Origin: SHLQ01 sp047638715
GTDB lineage: Bacteria > Actinomycetota > Acidimicrobiia > Acidimicrobiales > SHLQ01
Direction of reading: 5' to 3'
Length of the DNA: 64,000 bases
NCBI GenBank assembly: GCA_047638715.1
Contig: JBLIMK010000003.1
Coordinates: 1-64,000 of the forward strand
Shown piece by piece: positions 17,469 through 26,954 of this stretch (within the stretch, counting starts at the first letter, position 1; every line of letters begins with the position of its first letter). Both the position numbers and the translations under genes were made by a program. The notes under the pieces were generated by a model. That model ran no database searches, had not been told where the DNA came from, and worked only from the letters and a program-made list of their open reading frames with translations.

Positions 17469-18646
17469 CTCCTCTGTCGAAGCCCCATGTCATTGGAGAA
17501 CGCGGCCAGCCGGTAGCCAAGCTCATCCAGTCGTTCGAGCTCGGTATTGGCAAAGCTGAATCGAATCATCTGCTCATCTTCGGGCATGAACGCGACGCCC
17601 GGGATCGTGAGCACCCCTTGCTCGACCAGCAACCGCTCGACGATGTCGGTCGTGGGCACGTCGGCGAACGGGTGCCGAACCCAGCCGTAGTACGCCCCCG
17701 CCGACAGCAGCTCGAAACCGCCGGGCCGGGTCGACATCACAGACTCGAAGCCCGCTTGCTTCTCCGCGATCTCAGCGATCTTCTCGGCCCGCCACGCGCC
17801 TGCTTCGGTGAGCCCGGCATGCGCGCCTTCCTGACCGATCCTCGAAGGACAGATCGTGACGCAATCGATCAGCTTGGCAACCTCAGTCAAAAGTTCCGGA
17901 GCGCCGACGACCGCTCCCACCCGATTGCCCGGAATTGCAAGATCCTTCGAGAACGAGTGCAGACTCACCACGTTTTCTCGCCAGCCATCGATCGTGAAAA
18001 TGTTGTGAGGGGAACGGTCGCCCGGCACGAATGACCGGTAGGTCTCGTCGATGATCAACACGATGTCGTGCGCTTTTGCGAGCCTCGCGAACTCCGCTAA
18101 CCGGGCCGGCTCCATCGTGTGGCCAGTCGGGTTTCCTGGCGTGACGAGAACAATGGCCCGAGTGCGGTCGCCGATCAGCGCCTCCGCTTCAGCGGCCAAA
18201 GGTGTCACGCCATTACCCGGGCGCAAATAGTTCGCCTTCAGGCCGTCGAGCCCGAGCCACATATCGTGATTGAAGTAGTAGGGCAGCGGCAAGATGACAT
18301 CATCGCCGGGCTCACACAGCGCCGATACCACCATCGAGAACGCCTGATTGCAGCCAGACGTAATACAGATGTCGTCGACGTCGAGATCGCCGCCATAGTC
18401 GCCAAGCAGGTCATCGAGCAGCGCCTCACGAAGGTGCTTCAAGCCCCGAATCGGGCCGTATCGGCTCCCCTCCGGGTGAGATGCGATCTCGGCCATCCGC
18501 CTCGAGACTTGTGGCGCTGGGGGAAACCCTGGTGCACCTTGAGAAAGGTCGAGCAGCGGCCGATCTGCTGGTACCTGCTCGAGAAGGTGCGCCAAGGCTC
18601 CAATGGGACTATCGGGCTGATCGAGCGTTCGCCTATTCAGCCTCAT
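17465..18646 (-). CDS. Class I/II PLP-dependent aminotransferase
   Basis: A 393-residue fold I aminotransferase. It shows LSQGAPGFPP, SGCNQAF, TPGNPTG, the IIDETYR aspartate/tyrosine pair and the cofactor lysine in HSFSKDLAIPGNRVG. The C-terminal arginine segment MIRFSFANTE would bind the substrate carboxylate. It starts inside the ATGA overlap with the FAD-linked oxidase gene, so the two are cotranslated, and it converges on the HPPD-like gene with a four-base overlap of stops. It may convert an amino acid to the oxo acid used by its neighbours; specificity unknown. Confidence 0.85.
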   Translation of the reverse strand: MRLNRRTLDQPDSPIGALAHLLEQVPADRPLLDLSQGAPGFPPAPQVSRRMAEIASHPEGSRYGPIRGLKHLREALLDDLLGDYGGDLDVDDICITSGCNQAFSMVVSALCEPGDDVILPLPYYFNHDMWLGLDGLKANYLRPGNGVTPLAAEAEALIGDRTRAIVLVTPGNPTGHTMEPARLAEFARLAKAHDIVLIIDETYRSFVPGDRSPHNIFTIDGWRENVVSLHSFSKDLAIPGNRVGAVVGAPELLTEVAKLIDCVTICPSRIGQEGAHAGLTEAGAWRAEKIAEIAEKQAGFESVMSTRPGGFELLSAGAYYGWVRHPFADVPTTDIVERLLVEQGVLTIPGVAFMPEDEQMIRFSFANTELERLDELGYRLAAFSNDMGLRQRS

Positions 18647-20082
18647 TCCGACTCATCTTCTTTCGCCGGTATGACCTTGCCGGGGTTCATGATCCCGGTC
18701 GGGTCGAAGGCTGCCTTCACCGCGCGGACCAGGTCGAGTTCGAGGTCGGATTTCTGGCGACCAACGCGATCGCGCATTGTCTGGCCGACGCCATGTTCGG
18801 CAGAGATCGTGCCGCCGAAGCTCCAGGTAAGTTCGTCGATCGCTGCTTCGAGCTCGGGGCCCGATGTTTCGTATGCCTTCAGATCTGCGCCAGATCCGGG
18901 GTAGATGCTGAAGTGCAGATTGCCGTCACCGACGTGTCCGAAGCCAAAGGTTTTTGTCCCCGGCACGACCGCATCAACGGCAGGCCCTGCAGCATCGAAG
19001 AACTCGACAACTCGATCGACGGGAATCGCGATATCGAACTTGTGACGGCTCCCCCACTCGTCGAACGTGTTGTGTGGCGGAACCTCGTCGCGTATGAACC
19101 ACAGGTTCGCTTCCTGTTCGGCTGTCGAAGCAACTACCGCATCGGTTATCAAGCCGGATTCGGCCGCCGATGACAGCACCGCCGTCAGGGTGTTGTCGAC
19201 GTCGTCGCCGCCGGAGAACCGTAGGAGCACGTACCATTCCGCTGGCTCCGCGAAGGGATGTTGTGCTTGCGGCGCAATATTGCGAACTCGTCGAATGCCT
19301 TCCTCGGGCAGAAGCTCGAATGCACTGACGAGGCCATTGCCCGTCGCTCGGGCGTGATGGAAGAACGGCATGAGTGCATCGAGATCTCGAAGGGCCGCAA
19401 AGGCTGTCCGATGGACCGCTGGGAGCGGATGAAGAGCGAAGACCGCAGCAGTGACGACTCCTAGTGTTCCTTCGGTGCCGATGAACAGCTGTTTGAGATC
19501 AAGCCCGGTGGCATCTTTTCGTAGCGATTGCATTCCGTCCCAAATGCGACCGTCGGGCAGGACGACCTCGATTCCAAGAATCTGGCTGCGCATCGATCCC
19601 CAACGCAAGACGTTCAGTCCACCTGCGTTCGTGCTGATTCCCCCGCCGACCTGGGCTGTGCCTCGGGCTCCCCAATCGGGAGCGAACAGCAACCGTTCGG
19701 ATGCGCAGACCTCCTGCAACGCTTGGATCGTGGTGCCCGCCTGGGTTGTCACCGTTGCCCGCTCGGCATCGATGGAGACGATCCGGTTCATCCGACTGAG
19801 CGATAGTACGACGCTCGGTTTTCCCTCGGGATGCCCCTCAGCGAGTGGAACCGATCCACCGCACAAACCCGTGTTTCCACCCTGCGGGACGACGGCGATT
19901 CCCAAACGGTTGCAGAGCGCTACAACAGCGGAAACCTCAGCGGTCGACGCCGGACGTACAACCGCGAGCGCTGTGCCCGAGTACTTCGTGCTCCAGTCCG
20001 TGACATATGAATCGGTGTCGTCGCCGACCAGTAGCCCAACGTCGCCGACGATGGCTCGAAGATCTCCCACTACGTGCTCCAT
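18643..20082 (-). CDS. FAD-linked hydroxy-acid dehydrogenase (GlcD/D-lactate dehydrogenase type)
   Basis: A 479-residue FAD_binding_4 oxidoreductase. The start is set at MEHVVGDLRAIVG; sequence upstream in frame is not family-like. The FAD pyrophosphate loop is VVPQGGNTGLCGGSVP, followed by LFAPDWGARGTAQVGGGISTNAGG. The C-terminal part has GFGHVGDGNLH, also diagnostic, and ISAEHGVGQTMR. Such enzymes oxidise D-lactate, glycolate or D-2-hydroxyglutarate and pass electrons to the quinone pool. Its stop overlaps the aminotransferase start in an ATGA junction. It is the second 2-hydroxy-acid oxidising flavoenzyme within 6 kb. Confidence 0.88.
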   Translation of the reverse strand: MEHVVGDLRAIVGDVGLLVGDDTDSYVTDWSTKYSGTALAVVRPASTAEVSAVVALCNRLGIAVVPQGGNTGLCGGSVPLAEGHPEGKPSVVLSLSRMNRIVSIDAERATVTTQAGTTIQALQEVCASERLLFAPDWGARGTAQVGGGISTNAGGLNVLRWGSMRSQILGIEVVLPDGRIWDGMQSLRKDATGLDLKQLFIGTEGTLGVVTAAVFALHPLPAVHRTAFAALRDLDALMPFFHHARATGNGLVSAFELLPEEGIRRVRNIAPQAQHPFAEPAEWYVLLRFSGGDDVDNTLTAVLSSAAESGLITDAVVASTAEQEANLWFIRDEVPPHNTFDEWGSRHKFDIAIPVDRVVEFFDAAGPAVDAVVPGTKTFGFGHVGDGNLHFSIYPGSGADLKAYETSGPELEAAIDELTWSFGGTISAEHGVGQTMRDRVGRQKSDLELDLVRAVKAAFDPTGIMNPGKVIPAKEDESE

Positions 20083-20116
20083 AGGGAGAACGTAGTGGGA
20101 TGAGCATCCGCGAGCC

Positions 20117-20452
20117 TTATGCGGCCAGGTCGTCTTGAGCCCGCTGCAGCAGCTTCGCAACCGCTGCCTTCTGGCTGGGCTTGGCCGCCGCCGAAGCAAC
20201 CACCTCTGTGCGACTTGCCGTGGCGCCGCCGGCCCGGAAGAACCGACGCCGAATTTCGCCGAAGACGACCACCTCGTCACCCTCTTCGAATCGAAGCGCG
20301 AGGCGGGGCGGGTCGTCCCATTGCACCGGAACGGACCGTTTTCCGGCTTCGGTCTGGGTGGTCACTTCCCAATTCATCACGTTGGTTCCCGATGGCAATG
20401 TTCGCTCGACCGGCTCGCTCGACAACGTCCCTTGCAACACGACGATATTCAT
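20117..20452 (-). CDS. Small single-stranded DNA-binding protein-like OB-fold protein
   Basis: A 111-residue protein starting MNIVVLQGTLSSEP, an SSB-type OB fold with the EEGDEVVVFGEIRRRFF strand region. It lacks the acidic DDDIPF-like tail of replicative SSB and ends in an Ala/Lys-rich helix-like tail. It is therefore more likely an accessory SSB paralogue than the main one. It stands alone between the oxidase and monooxygenase genes on the same strand. Confidence 0.72.
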   Translation of the reverse strand: MNIVVLQGTLSSEPVERTLPSGTNVMNWEVTTQTEAGKRSVPVQWDDPPRLALRFEEGDEVVVFGEIRRRFFRAGGATASRTEVVASAAAKPSQKAAVAKLLQRAQDDLAA

Positions 20453-20547
20453 CGCGGTTTCCGTCTTTCTTTCTGTGATCGGCAAGGGGAAGTGCGATTT
20501 GCATCGACCATACCGACGACGTCTGACAGTGCCCGGAAACCCCAGCA

Positions 20548-21690
20548 CTAGGTCGATGAGTCTTCGTACAACGGTCCGTGATCGATGTTCGGGAGCACGT
20601 ACTTTGCGAAGAGATCAGCCTCGGCGGTATGTGTGTAGCCGCTCAAGATGAAGGCTCCGACGCCCACCTCGCGGTAGGCGTGCAACTTTGCGAGCACTTG
20701 ATCGGGGTCGCCGACGATCGCTGCACCGGCACCACTGCGGGCTCGGCCAACACCGGTCCATAGGTTCGCCTCAACGAAACCATCATCTTCGGCAGCACCG
20801 CGCAACTCGTTTTGTCGTGCGACTCCCGCCGATGCGGTGTCGAGCGACTTCTGACGGATCTTCTCGCCTTCGTCGACCTCGAGCTTGGAGAGCAAACGTT
20901 CGGCGGCGGTGCGAGCCTGCGCCTCGGTCTCACGCACGATGACGTGGGCCCGCAATCCGTATTTGAGTTCGCGATCGTAAGCCGCAGCTTGGGCAGCCAT
21001 ATCGACGATCGTCTCCGATACGCCCGAGACCGTGTCTGGCCACGTGAGAAAGACATCGGCATGTTCGGCCGCGGTGTCCTTGGCAGCCGGGCTGAAGCCG
21101 CCGAAATAGAACGGAGGACACTTGCCCGAAACCGTTCGTAGGCGAGGTGGATCGATGACGAGGTCGACGAAGTCGCCATGAAAGTCGATCGATTCACCAT
21201 TCAGGAGCGCCCGAAGTACGTGCATCCACTCGCGGGTCCGCTGATAGCGGGGTTCGGATTCGAGGGGAGCGCCTGGGATGTCGCTCGAGATGATGTTGAT
21301 GGTCAGACGGCCTTGCGCCATTTGATCGATCGTGGCGAGCTGACGAGCCAGCTGCGGGAGCCACATCTCGCCCATGCGCACAGCGAGCAGGAGCCGGATT
21401 TGTTCGGTATGGGTCGCGATGGCAGCCGCGAACGACGTCGAGTCCATCCCGAGTTGATAACCCGACGGCAACAGCACGTTGTCGTAGCCGAGGCGGTCGG
21501 CCGTCTGCACGATGTTGGAACAGTGCGGCCACGAGGTCTGAAGGCGCTCATCGGGAACTCCGAGAAACTCATAGTCGTCGTCGCACAATGCGCCGAACCA
21601 GGAGATCTCTACCATTTCCTCGGCACTTCCGGCCGAAATCCCCGACGGGCTTGAGGACTGCTCAGCGCTGCTCCGCTCCGCAGCACTCAT
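20548..21690 (-). CDS. LLM-class flavin-dependent monooxygenase (SsuD-like)
   Basis: A 380-residue luciferase-like TIM-barrel flavin enzyme. Visible family features are DRLGYDNVLLPSGYQLGMDS, RLTINIISSD, YQRTREWMHVLRALLNGE and PPFYFGGFSPAAKDTAAEHADVF in overlapping order, typical of the SsuD alkanesulfonate monooxygenase branch. It needs a separate reductase for FMNH2, which is not seen nearby. The start overlaps the aldo/keto reductase stop (ATGA), so the two are cotranslated. The first 25 residues are Ser/Ala-rich and outside the family domain. Confidence 0.85.
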   Translation of the reverse strand: MSAAERSSAEQSSSPSGISAGSAEEMVEISWFGALCDDDYEFLGVPDERLQTSWPHCSNIVQTADRLGYDNVLLPSGYQLGMDSTSFAAAIATHTEQIRLLLAVRMGEMWLPQLARQLATIDQMAQGRLTINIISSDIPGAPLESEPRYQRTREWMHVLRALLNGESIDFHGDFVDLVIDPPRLRTVSGKCPPFYFGGFSPAAKDTAAEHADVFLTWPDTVSGVSETIVDMAAQAAAYDRELKYGLRAHVIVRETEAQARTAAERLLSKLEVDEGEKIRQKSLDTASAGVARQNELRGAAEDDGFVEANLWTGVGRARSGAGAAIVGDPDQVLAKLHAYREVGVGAFILSGYTHTAEADLFAKYVLPNIDHGPLYEDSST

Positions 21691-22595
21691 GGCAACGGTT
21701 GTCCTTCGCTCGCGGCGACAATGTCGTATACATCGTTGCGATCGAGGTGCACGTCAAATGCGCCGGACGCAGCGGACAGCCGGGCGCCGGTTTGGGTACC
21801 GAGGAGCGCGACTGGATTCGACGGATGCGCCAGGACGAACGCTGTAGCGATCGCGGCTCGATCTACAACCTCACGTTCGGCCAGCCGGTCGATGACCTCG
21901 AGGAGTTCGGTGCGGATTCCTTCGCCGCTGAATAGTCGACCGCCCGCGAGAGGGCTCCAAGCCAGCGGAACCACGCCGTCACGCATTGATCGGTCGAACG
22001 TTCCGTCGCGCAAAGGCTGCAACTGCGCTACCGAAAACTCGGGCTGGGTCGACACGATCGGGGCTGAAAGGTGCGCCGCCAATGCGTCGTATTGATCAAC
22101 GGTGAAGTTGGATACTCCGACCATCGCGATCTTGCCCTCGGCAATCAGCGCATCGAGGGTCTCGGCCACCACGGCTGGGTGCGTGAACATGTCGGGCCTG
22201 TGGATTTGGTACAGGTCGATGCACTCGACTTGCAGCCGCCTCAACGAAGCGTCGACCGCGCTGCGTAAATACTCCGGACTCGAGTCGTACGGCAGCGGTG
22301 GCATAATGCCACCCTTCGTCGCGAGCACCATTCGGTCTCGAAGCTGCGGTGCTGCACCGAGAACCTCTCCCAGACGCGCCTCGTTCTGCCCAAAGCCGGT
22401 TCCGCCATGATCCAGGCCGTAGACGTCAGCGGTGTCGATCAGGTTCATCCCCGCGTCGAGCGCCGTTTCGATGAGCTCATGGTTCGTAGCCACGCTGTCT
22501 GATGTGAGGCGCCATGTTCCGTAACCGAGGGCGCCGATCAGAGGGCCGTCGGGTCCGAGCTGACGAGGGCTCGCGGTGACAAGATTCGAGGACAT
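21687..22595 (-). CDS. Aldo/keto reductase
   Basis: A 302-residue AKR barrel starting at MSSNLVTASPRQLG. It has the catalytic set in DTADVYG (Asp and Tyr), the Lys in LATKGG and the His in YQIHRPD, and the NADPH region near the C-terminus. It is the first gene of a pair with the LLM monooxygenase (4-base overlap) and diverges from the Gfo/Idh gene. The shared promoter space holds a LacI-type site, so both directions may respond to the same sugar signal. Confidence 0.9.
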   Translation of the reverse strand: MSSNLVTASPRQLGPDGPLIGALGYGTWRLTSDSVATNHELIETALDAGMNLIDTADVYGLDHGGTGFGQNEARLGEVLGAAPQLRDRMVLATKGGIMPPLPYDSSPEYLRSAVDASLRRLQVECIDLYQIHRPDMFTHPAVVAETLDALIAEGKIAMVGVSNFTVDQYDALAAHLSAPIVSTQPEFSVAQLQPLRDGTFDRSMRDGVVPLAWSPLAGGRLFSGEGIRTELLEVIDRLAEREVVDRAAIATAFVLAHPSNPVALLGTQTGARLSAASGAFDVHLDRNDVYDIVAASEGQPLP

Positions 22596-22627
22596 TAGGC
22601 CAGCGTACATCAGCTATACAGTATCGA

Positions 22628-22641
22628 TGCAAGCGTTTACA
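22628..22641. promoter_or_regulatory. LacI-type operator candidate before the Gfo/Idh dehydrogenase gene
   Basis: TGCAAGCGTTTACA sits 41 bases before the Gfo/Idh ATG and 32 bases before the divergent aldo/keto reductase start. It matches 13 of 14 positions of the site before the ABC importer lipoprotein gene (31861-31874) and 13 of 14 of the reverse of the site before the LacI regulator (33082-33095). Confidence 0.6.
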
Positions 22642-22682
22642 TTCGCAGGAAAATCAACAAAGTTATCGGATAAGATCCATAC

Positions 22683-23858
22683 ATGAACAACAAGCACATC
22701 CGGTACGGCGTCATCGGTACCGGCATGATGGGCGTCGAGCACATCCAGAATATTCTCGCCCTCGAAAACACGAGCGTCGGCGCCATTGCCGATACCGACG
22801 AGCACTCTCGTGCCGCTGGGGTCCACGCAGCTGGTGCCGACTGTGCTGAATACGTCGACTACCTCGATCTTCTCGCCGATGACTCGATCGACGCTGTGGT
22901 GGTCGTGACCCCGAACTACACCCACATCGACGTGATGCGAGCCGTGATCGCGTCGGGCAAACACGTGTTGTGCGAGAAACCGCTCTGCACCACGACCGCC
23001 GACTGCCAGACGCTAATCGAGCTGGCGGAAGGATACGAGGGCATCATCTGGGTTGGCCTCGAGTACCGCTACATGCCAGCCGTCAACGCGCTGATCGACG
23101 AAGTGCACAACGGTGTGGCCGGCGACGTAAAGATGGTGGCCATTCGCGAGCACCGACACCCATTTCTTGAAAAGATCGGCGCCTGGAACCGTTTCAGTCG
23201 CAACACCGGCGGAACCCTGATCGAAAAGACCTGCCACTACTTTGATCTGATGAACTTGCTCATCGGCACCCGACCAGTGCAGGTGTTCGCGTCGGGAGCC
23301 CAAGACCTCAACCACCTAGACGAGATCTACGACGGTGAGCGCTCCGATATTCTCGACAACGCGTTCGTGATCATCGACTACGAGTGCGGCGCTCGTGCGA
23401 TGCTCGACCTGTGCATGTTCGCGGAGGCCAGCACGGACCAAGAAGAGCTCGTGGTCACCGGCACGAAGGGCAAGGTCGATGCCCGCATGCCCTCGTCGGT
23501 CCTGCACATCGGCGTGCACCATATGGACGGCCAAGAGGCTCGCGCCAATATGAACAACGTCGAGACTCGACACATCACGAACGACGAGATCCGCCACGTC
23601 GGGATGCACCACGGTTCGAGTTATCTCGAGCACGTCGATTTCGGCGACGCCGTTCGAGCAAACGCCAGCATTCGTTCGGCGGAATCCCCGGCGGCCGCTG
23701 ACCAAGCCCGCTTGGAGGTCCAGCCCACTCTCGACAAGATCGTGACCCTCGACGACGGGCTGTGGTCGATCGCTATCGGTGAAGCCGCACACCGCTCAAT
23801 CGCCGAAAACCGGCCCGTCACCCTCGCCGAAATCCTCGCGACCACAAATCCTGAGTAA
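22683..23858 (+). CDS. Gfo/Idh/MocA-family NAD(P)-dependent dehydrogenase
   Basis: A 391-residue Rossmann oxidoreductase of the glucose-fructose oxidoreductase/inositol dehydrogenase family. The nucleotide motif is GVIGTGMMGVEH, and the family signature CEKPLC carries the catalytic Lys; a further conserved segment is GGTLIEKTCHYFDL. Such enzymes oxidise or isomerise sugars and inositols. A LacI-type operator upstream resembles those of the ABC sugar importer 4-9 kb away, so it probably acts on the imported sugar. The specific substrate is unknown. Confidence 0.9.
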   Translation: MNNKHIRYGVIGTGMMGVEHIQNILALENTSVGAIADTDEHSRAAGVHAAGADCAEYVDYLDLLADDSIDAVVVVTPNYTHIDVMRAVIASGKHVLCEKPLCTTTADCQTLIELAEGYEGIIWVGLEYRYMPAVNALIDEVHNGVAGDVKMVAIREHRHPFLEKIGAWNRFSRNTGGTLIEKTCHYFDLMNLLIGTRPVQVFASGAQDLNHLDEIYDGERSDILDNAFVIIDYECGARAMLDLCMFAEASTDQEELVVTGTKGKVDARMPSSVLHIGVHHMDGQEARANMNNVETRHITNDEIRHVGMHHGSSYLEHVDFGDAVRANASIRSAESPAAADQARLEVQPTLDKIVTLDDGLWSIAIGEAAHRSIAENRPVTLAEILATTNPE

Positions 23859-23871
23859 CCCAGGGTCAGAC

Positions 23872-24732
23872 CTAGCGAGCGGTGTTTGCGCCACAGAGAA
23901 GTATCCCGACGCGTTCGCTGGCGGCGGGGAGATATTTGCCCGAGCGAAGTGCCGCGATGGTCGTCGCGGCGGAAGGCTCGACGATGATGCGGAACTCATT
24001 CCAAAGATGATCCTGCGCCTCCGCGAGCTCGTCGTCTGTAACGGTGACGCTCGGTGCCGAAACGGCGGACAGAGCCTGCCATGGAAGTTCACCGATCCGG
24101 GTCGCACCGAGCGCGTCGGCCGCCAGGCCACTTACGGCCACGTCGACCGGTTCTCCAGCGGCGACCGCCGCGGCATAGGCGTTCGTCGTTTCCGTCTCGC
24201 AAACGACGACCTTGATGGAAGCGTCGACAGCGCAAGCAATGCCACCGGCGAGCCCACCGCCACCGCAGGCGACGAGCATCGTGTCGAGAGCATCGACCTG
24301 GTCAACAAATTCGGCGCCGGTCGTGCCCGCCCCCGCCATCACCACGGGATGGTTGTACGCATGAATCGATGTCGCGCGGCTTTGTTCCTGAAACACCATG
24401 CTCGCTTCGAGCGATTCGGCATACACCGCGCCGACCTGATGTACATCAGCCCCATACGAGCGAAGCCGATCGACCTTTGCGGGCGAGGAGATCGTGGGTA
24501 CAAAAATCGTGGCCCGATGCCCGGCGCGACCCGCGGCCCAAGCGACGGCAGCACCGTGATTGCCACCTGACGCGGCAACGACACCAGCATCGCTGATCGG
24601 CATTGACGCGATGTAGTTGGACGCGCCTCGGGCCTTGAACGTACCGCTGTATTGGAGCAGCTCAAGCTTCAAGAAAAACCGGTCTACCTCCGACTCGGCC
24701 GTACCGAGAACCGATGCGTCAGACACCGCCAT
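23872..24732 (-). CDS. Threonine/serine dehydratase-like fold II PLP enzyme, start uncertain
   Basis: A fold II PLP enzyme with the cofactor lysine in SGTFKARGAS, ASGGNHGAAVAWAA and the phosphate-binding ACGGGGLAGG. Called from the ATG at 24732 it is 286 residues, about 30 short of the family. The frame stays open upstream to a stop at 24837-24835, and the extension reads SREQVRGAQVRLVSLIRQTP, exactly what the N-terminus should look like. No ATG, GTG or TTG lies in that extension, so either an unusual start such as ATT is used or the start was lost. The stop closing the extension is that of a permease remnant, suggesting a rearrangement removed the normal start. Confidence 0.72.
   Translation of the reverse strand: MAVSDASVLGTAESEVDRFFLKLELLQYSGTFKARGASNYIASMPISDAGVVAASGGNHGAAVAWAAGRAGHRATIFVPTISSPAKVDRLRSYGADVHQVGAVYAESLEASMVFQEQSRATSIHAYNHPVVMAGAGTTGAEFVDQVDALDTMLVACGGGGLAGGIACAVDASIKVVVCETETTNAYAAAVAAGEPVDVAVSGLAADALGATRIGELPWQALSAVSAPSVTVTDDELAEAQDHLWNEFRIIVEPSAATTIAALRSGKYLPAASERVGILLCGANTAR
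24694..24724. repeat. 31-bp segment of the dehydratase gene repeated at 26803-26833
   Basis: This stretch inside the dehydratase coding region (residues around SDASVLGTAE) recurs with 27 of 31 matches at 26803-26833, next to the second copy of the permease 3' end. Both repeat pairs keep the same order and orientation, so they belong to one duplication. Confidence 0.7.
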
Positions 24733-24822
24733 AGTTGGCGTCTGACGAATGAGGGAGACGAGCCGAACCTGTGCCCCGCGAACTTGTTCGCGAGAGGGAA
24801 TACCGCCCGAGGGAATATCAAA

Positions 24823-24930
24823 TGAAGTGATGATTCAGCCTTTCACCGATCGAGCAAGCAAGCCTCGCACAAAGAAACGCTGCAAGCTGAAGAACGCGAT
24901 CAGCAACAAGAATGGTTGGACGAACGCTCC
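24823..24930. repeat. 108-bp direct repeat, copy A (permease 3' end remnant)
   Basis: Aligns without gaps to 26847-26954, with nine mismatches by eye. Copy B is the live 3' end of the importer permease gene; copy A stands alone. Confidence 0.9.
24835..24930 (-). pseudogene. Truncated ABC sugar permease C-terminus
   Basis: The frame reads GAFVQPFLLLIAFFSLQRFF and ends VRGLLARSVKG before a stop, closely matching the last 31 residues of the permease at 26859-27788. Upstream of it the frame hits a TAG at once. It is a leftover of a second permease copy, lacking everything but the last helix. Confidence 0.85.
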
Positions 24931-25025
24931 TATCTAGCTCACCTCGTCGGAGACCCAGAGGACGAGACCACCGACCCCACGGCGCGATGTTCGAACTGGT
25001 CTACGTCTGGCTATTTGAGATGGCC

Positions 25026-26152
<1,127 letters not shown>

Positions 26153-26156
<4 letters not shown>

Positions 26157-26704
26157 TCGGAGACCTCTCGATCAAGAATTTCTCGTTGTAGGCGTCGCAA
26201 TGCTCTCGCTTGTAGCCGTTTTACGGCAGTCACGGGCTTGCCGATGATCTTGGCAACTTCGGCCAGAGGAAGGTCCGCGACGATTCGAAGCGCGATCACA
26301 TCTCGCTGATCGGACGTGAGTATCGACATCAATTCGCTGACCCGGGCGTCACCCAACTGCGCCATCGCGACGTGTTCGGCACTTGGTGTTTTGATGTCGA
26401 CGACGACCGCGCTGGGCGCGAGACGTTGTCGCTGGTCGCGTCTATGCGAGTCGATCAACCGGTGGCGGGCAATCGTGAACACCCAACTTCGAAAGCCGGA
26501 GTAGTCGCCGGAGAATGTCGCGATGTTCCGAAAGACATCGACAAAGACTTCGTTCGTGATGCCTTCAGGATCGGTCGCGCCACGGGATTGTCCGAATGCA
26601 GTGACCGGCCCGCCGAGGGTGTTGTAGAGCGCGTCAAACCCTGCTGGTTCTCCACGACGCGCCGAGGCCAGCGACTCGTCGAACCACACATCGGTGTTCG
26701 TCAC
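26153..26704 (-). CDS. ECF-type RNA polymerase sigma factor
   Basis: A 183-residue sigma-70 family protein. The GTG at 26704 is chosen because AGGAG lies seven bases before it; an ATG seven codons further upstream precedes this site. Region 2 spans about residues 20-85 (ITNEVFVDVFRNIATF, FRSWVFTIARHRLIDSHRR) and region 4 about 120-175 (LTSDQRDVIALRIVADLPLAEVA and the recognition helix IGKPVTAVKRLQARALRRL). The stop overlaps the start of the polyaspartate membrane protein, its likely partner. No clear promoter matching an ECF motif could be assigned upstream. Confidence 0.9.
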
Positions 26705-26802
26705 CGCAAGTCTCCTGAGTACCATTTACGTACGCAACCGGTGGAGCGGGTCCAATGGAGACCCCTGGCGCCAGAATTTCTTTCTGAGACAATATTGCCA
26801 CG

Positions 26803-26833
26803 CTCGGTCGTACCGAGAACCGATGTATCAGAG
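26803..26833. repeat. 31-bp dehydratase gene fragment (second copy)
   Basis: Matches 24694-24724 at 27 of 31 positions. Here it is an isolated scrap in the space between the sigma gene and the permease stop, with no open dehydratase frame around it. The rest of 26705-26858 shows no other feature. Confidence 0.65.
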
Positions 26834-26846
26834 GGGTGACTTCATG

Positions 26847-26954
26847 TGAAGTGATGATTCAGCCTTTCACCGATCCAGCAAGCAAGCCTCGTACAAAGAA
26901 GCGCTGCAAGCTGAAGAACACGATCAGCGGGAAGAACGCTTGGACGAACGCTCC
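26847..26954. repeat. 108-bp direct repeat, copy B (3' end of live permease gene)
   Basis: The intact-gene copy of the repeat at 24823-24930. The two copies lie about 2.0 kb apart in the same orientation and bracket the sigma/polyaspartate pair. Confidence 0.9.

Larger units (their letters stand above)
24733..25025. other. Space between dehydratase and polyaspartate gene
   Basis: Holds the in-frame 5' extension of the dehydratase (to 24834) and the permease remnant. Bases 24931-25025 contain nothing else I can support; no terminator-like hairpin with a T run is evident. Confidence 0.5.
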
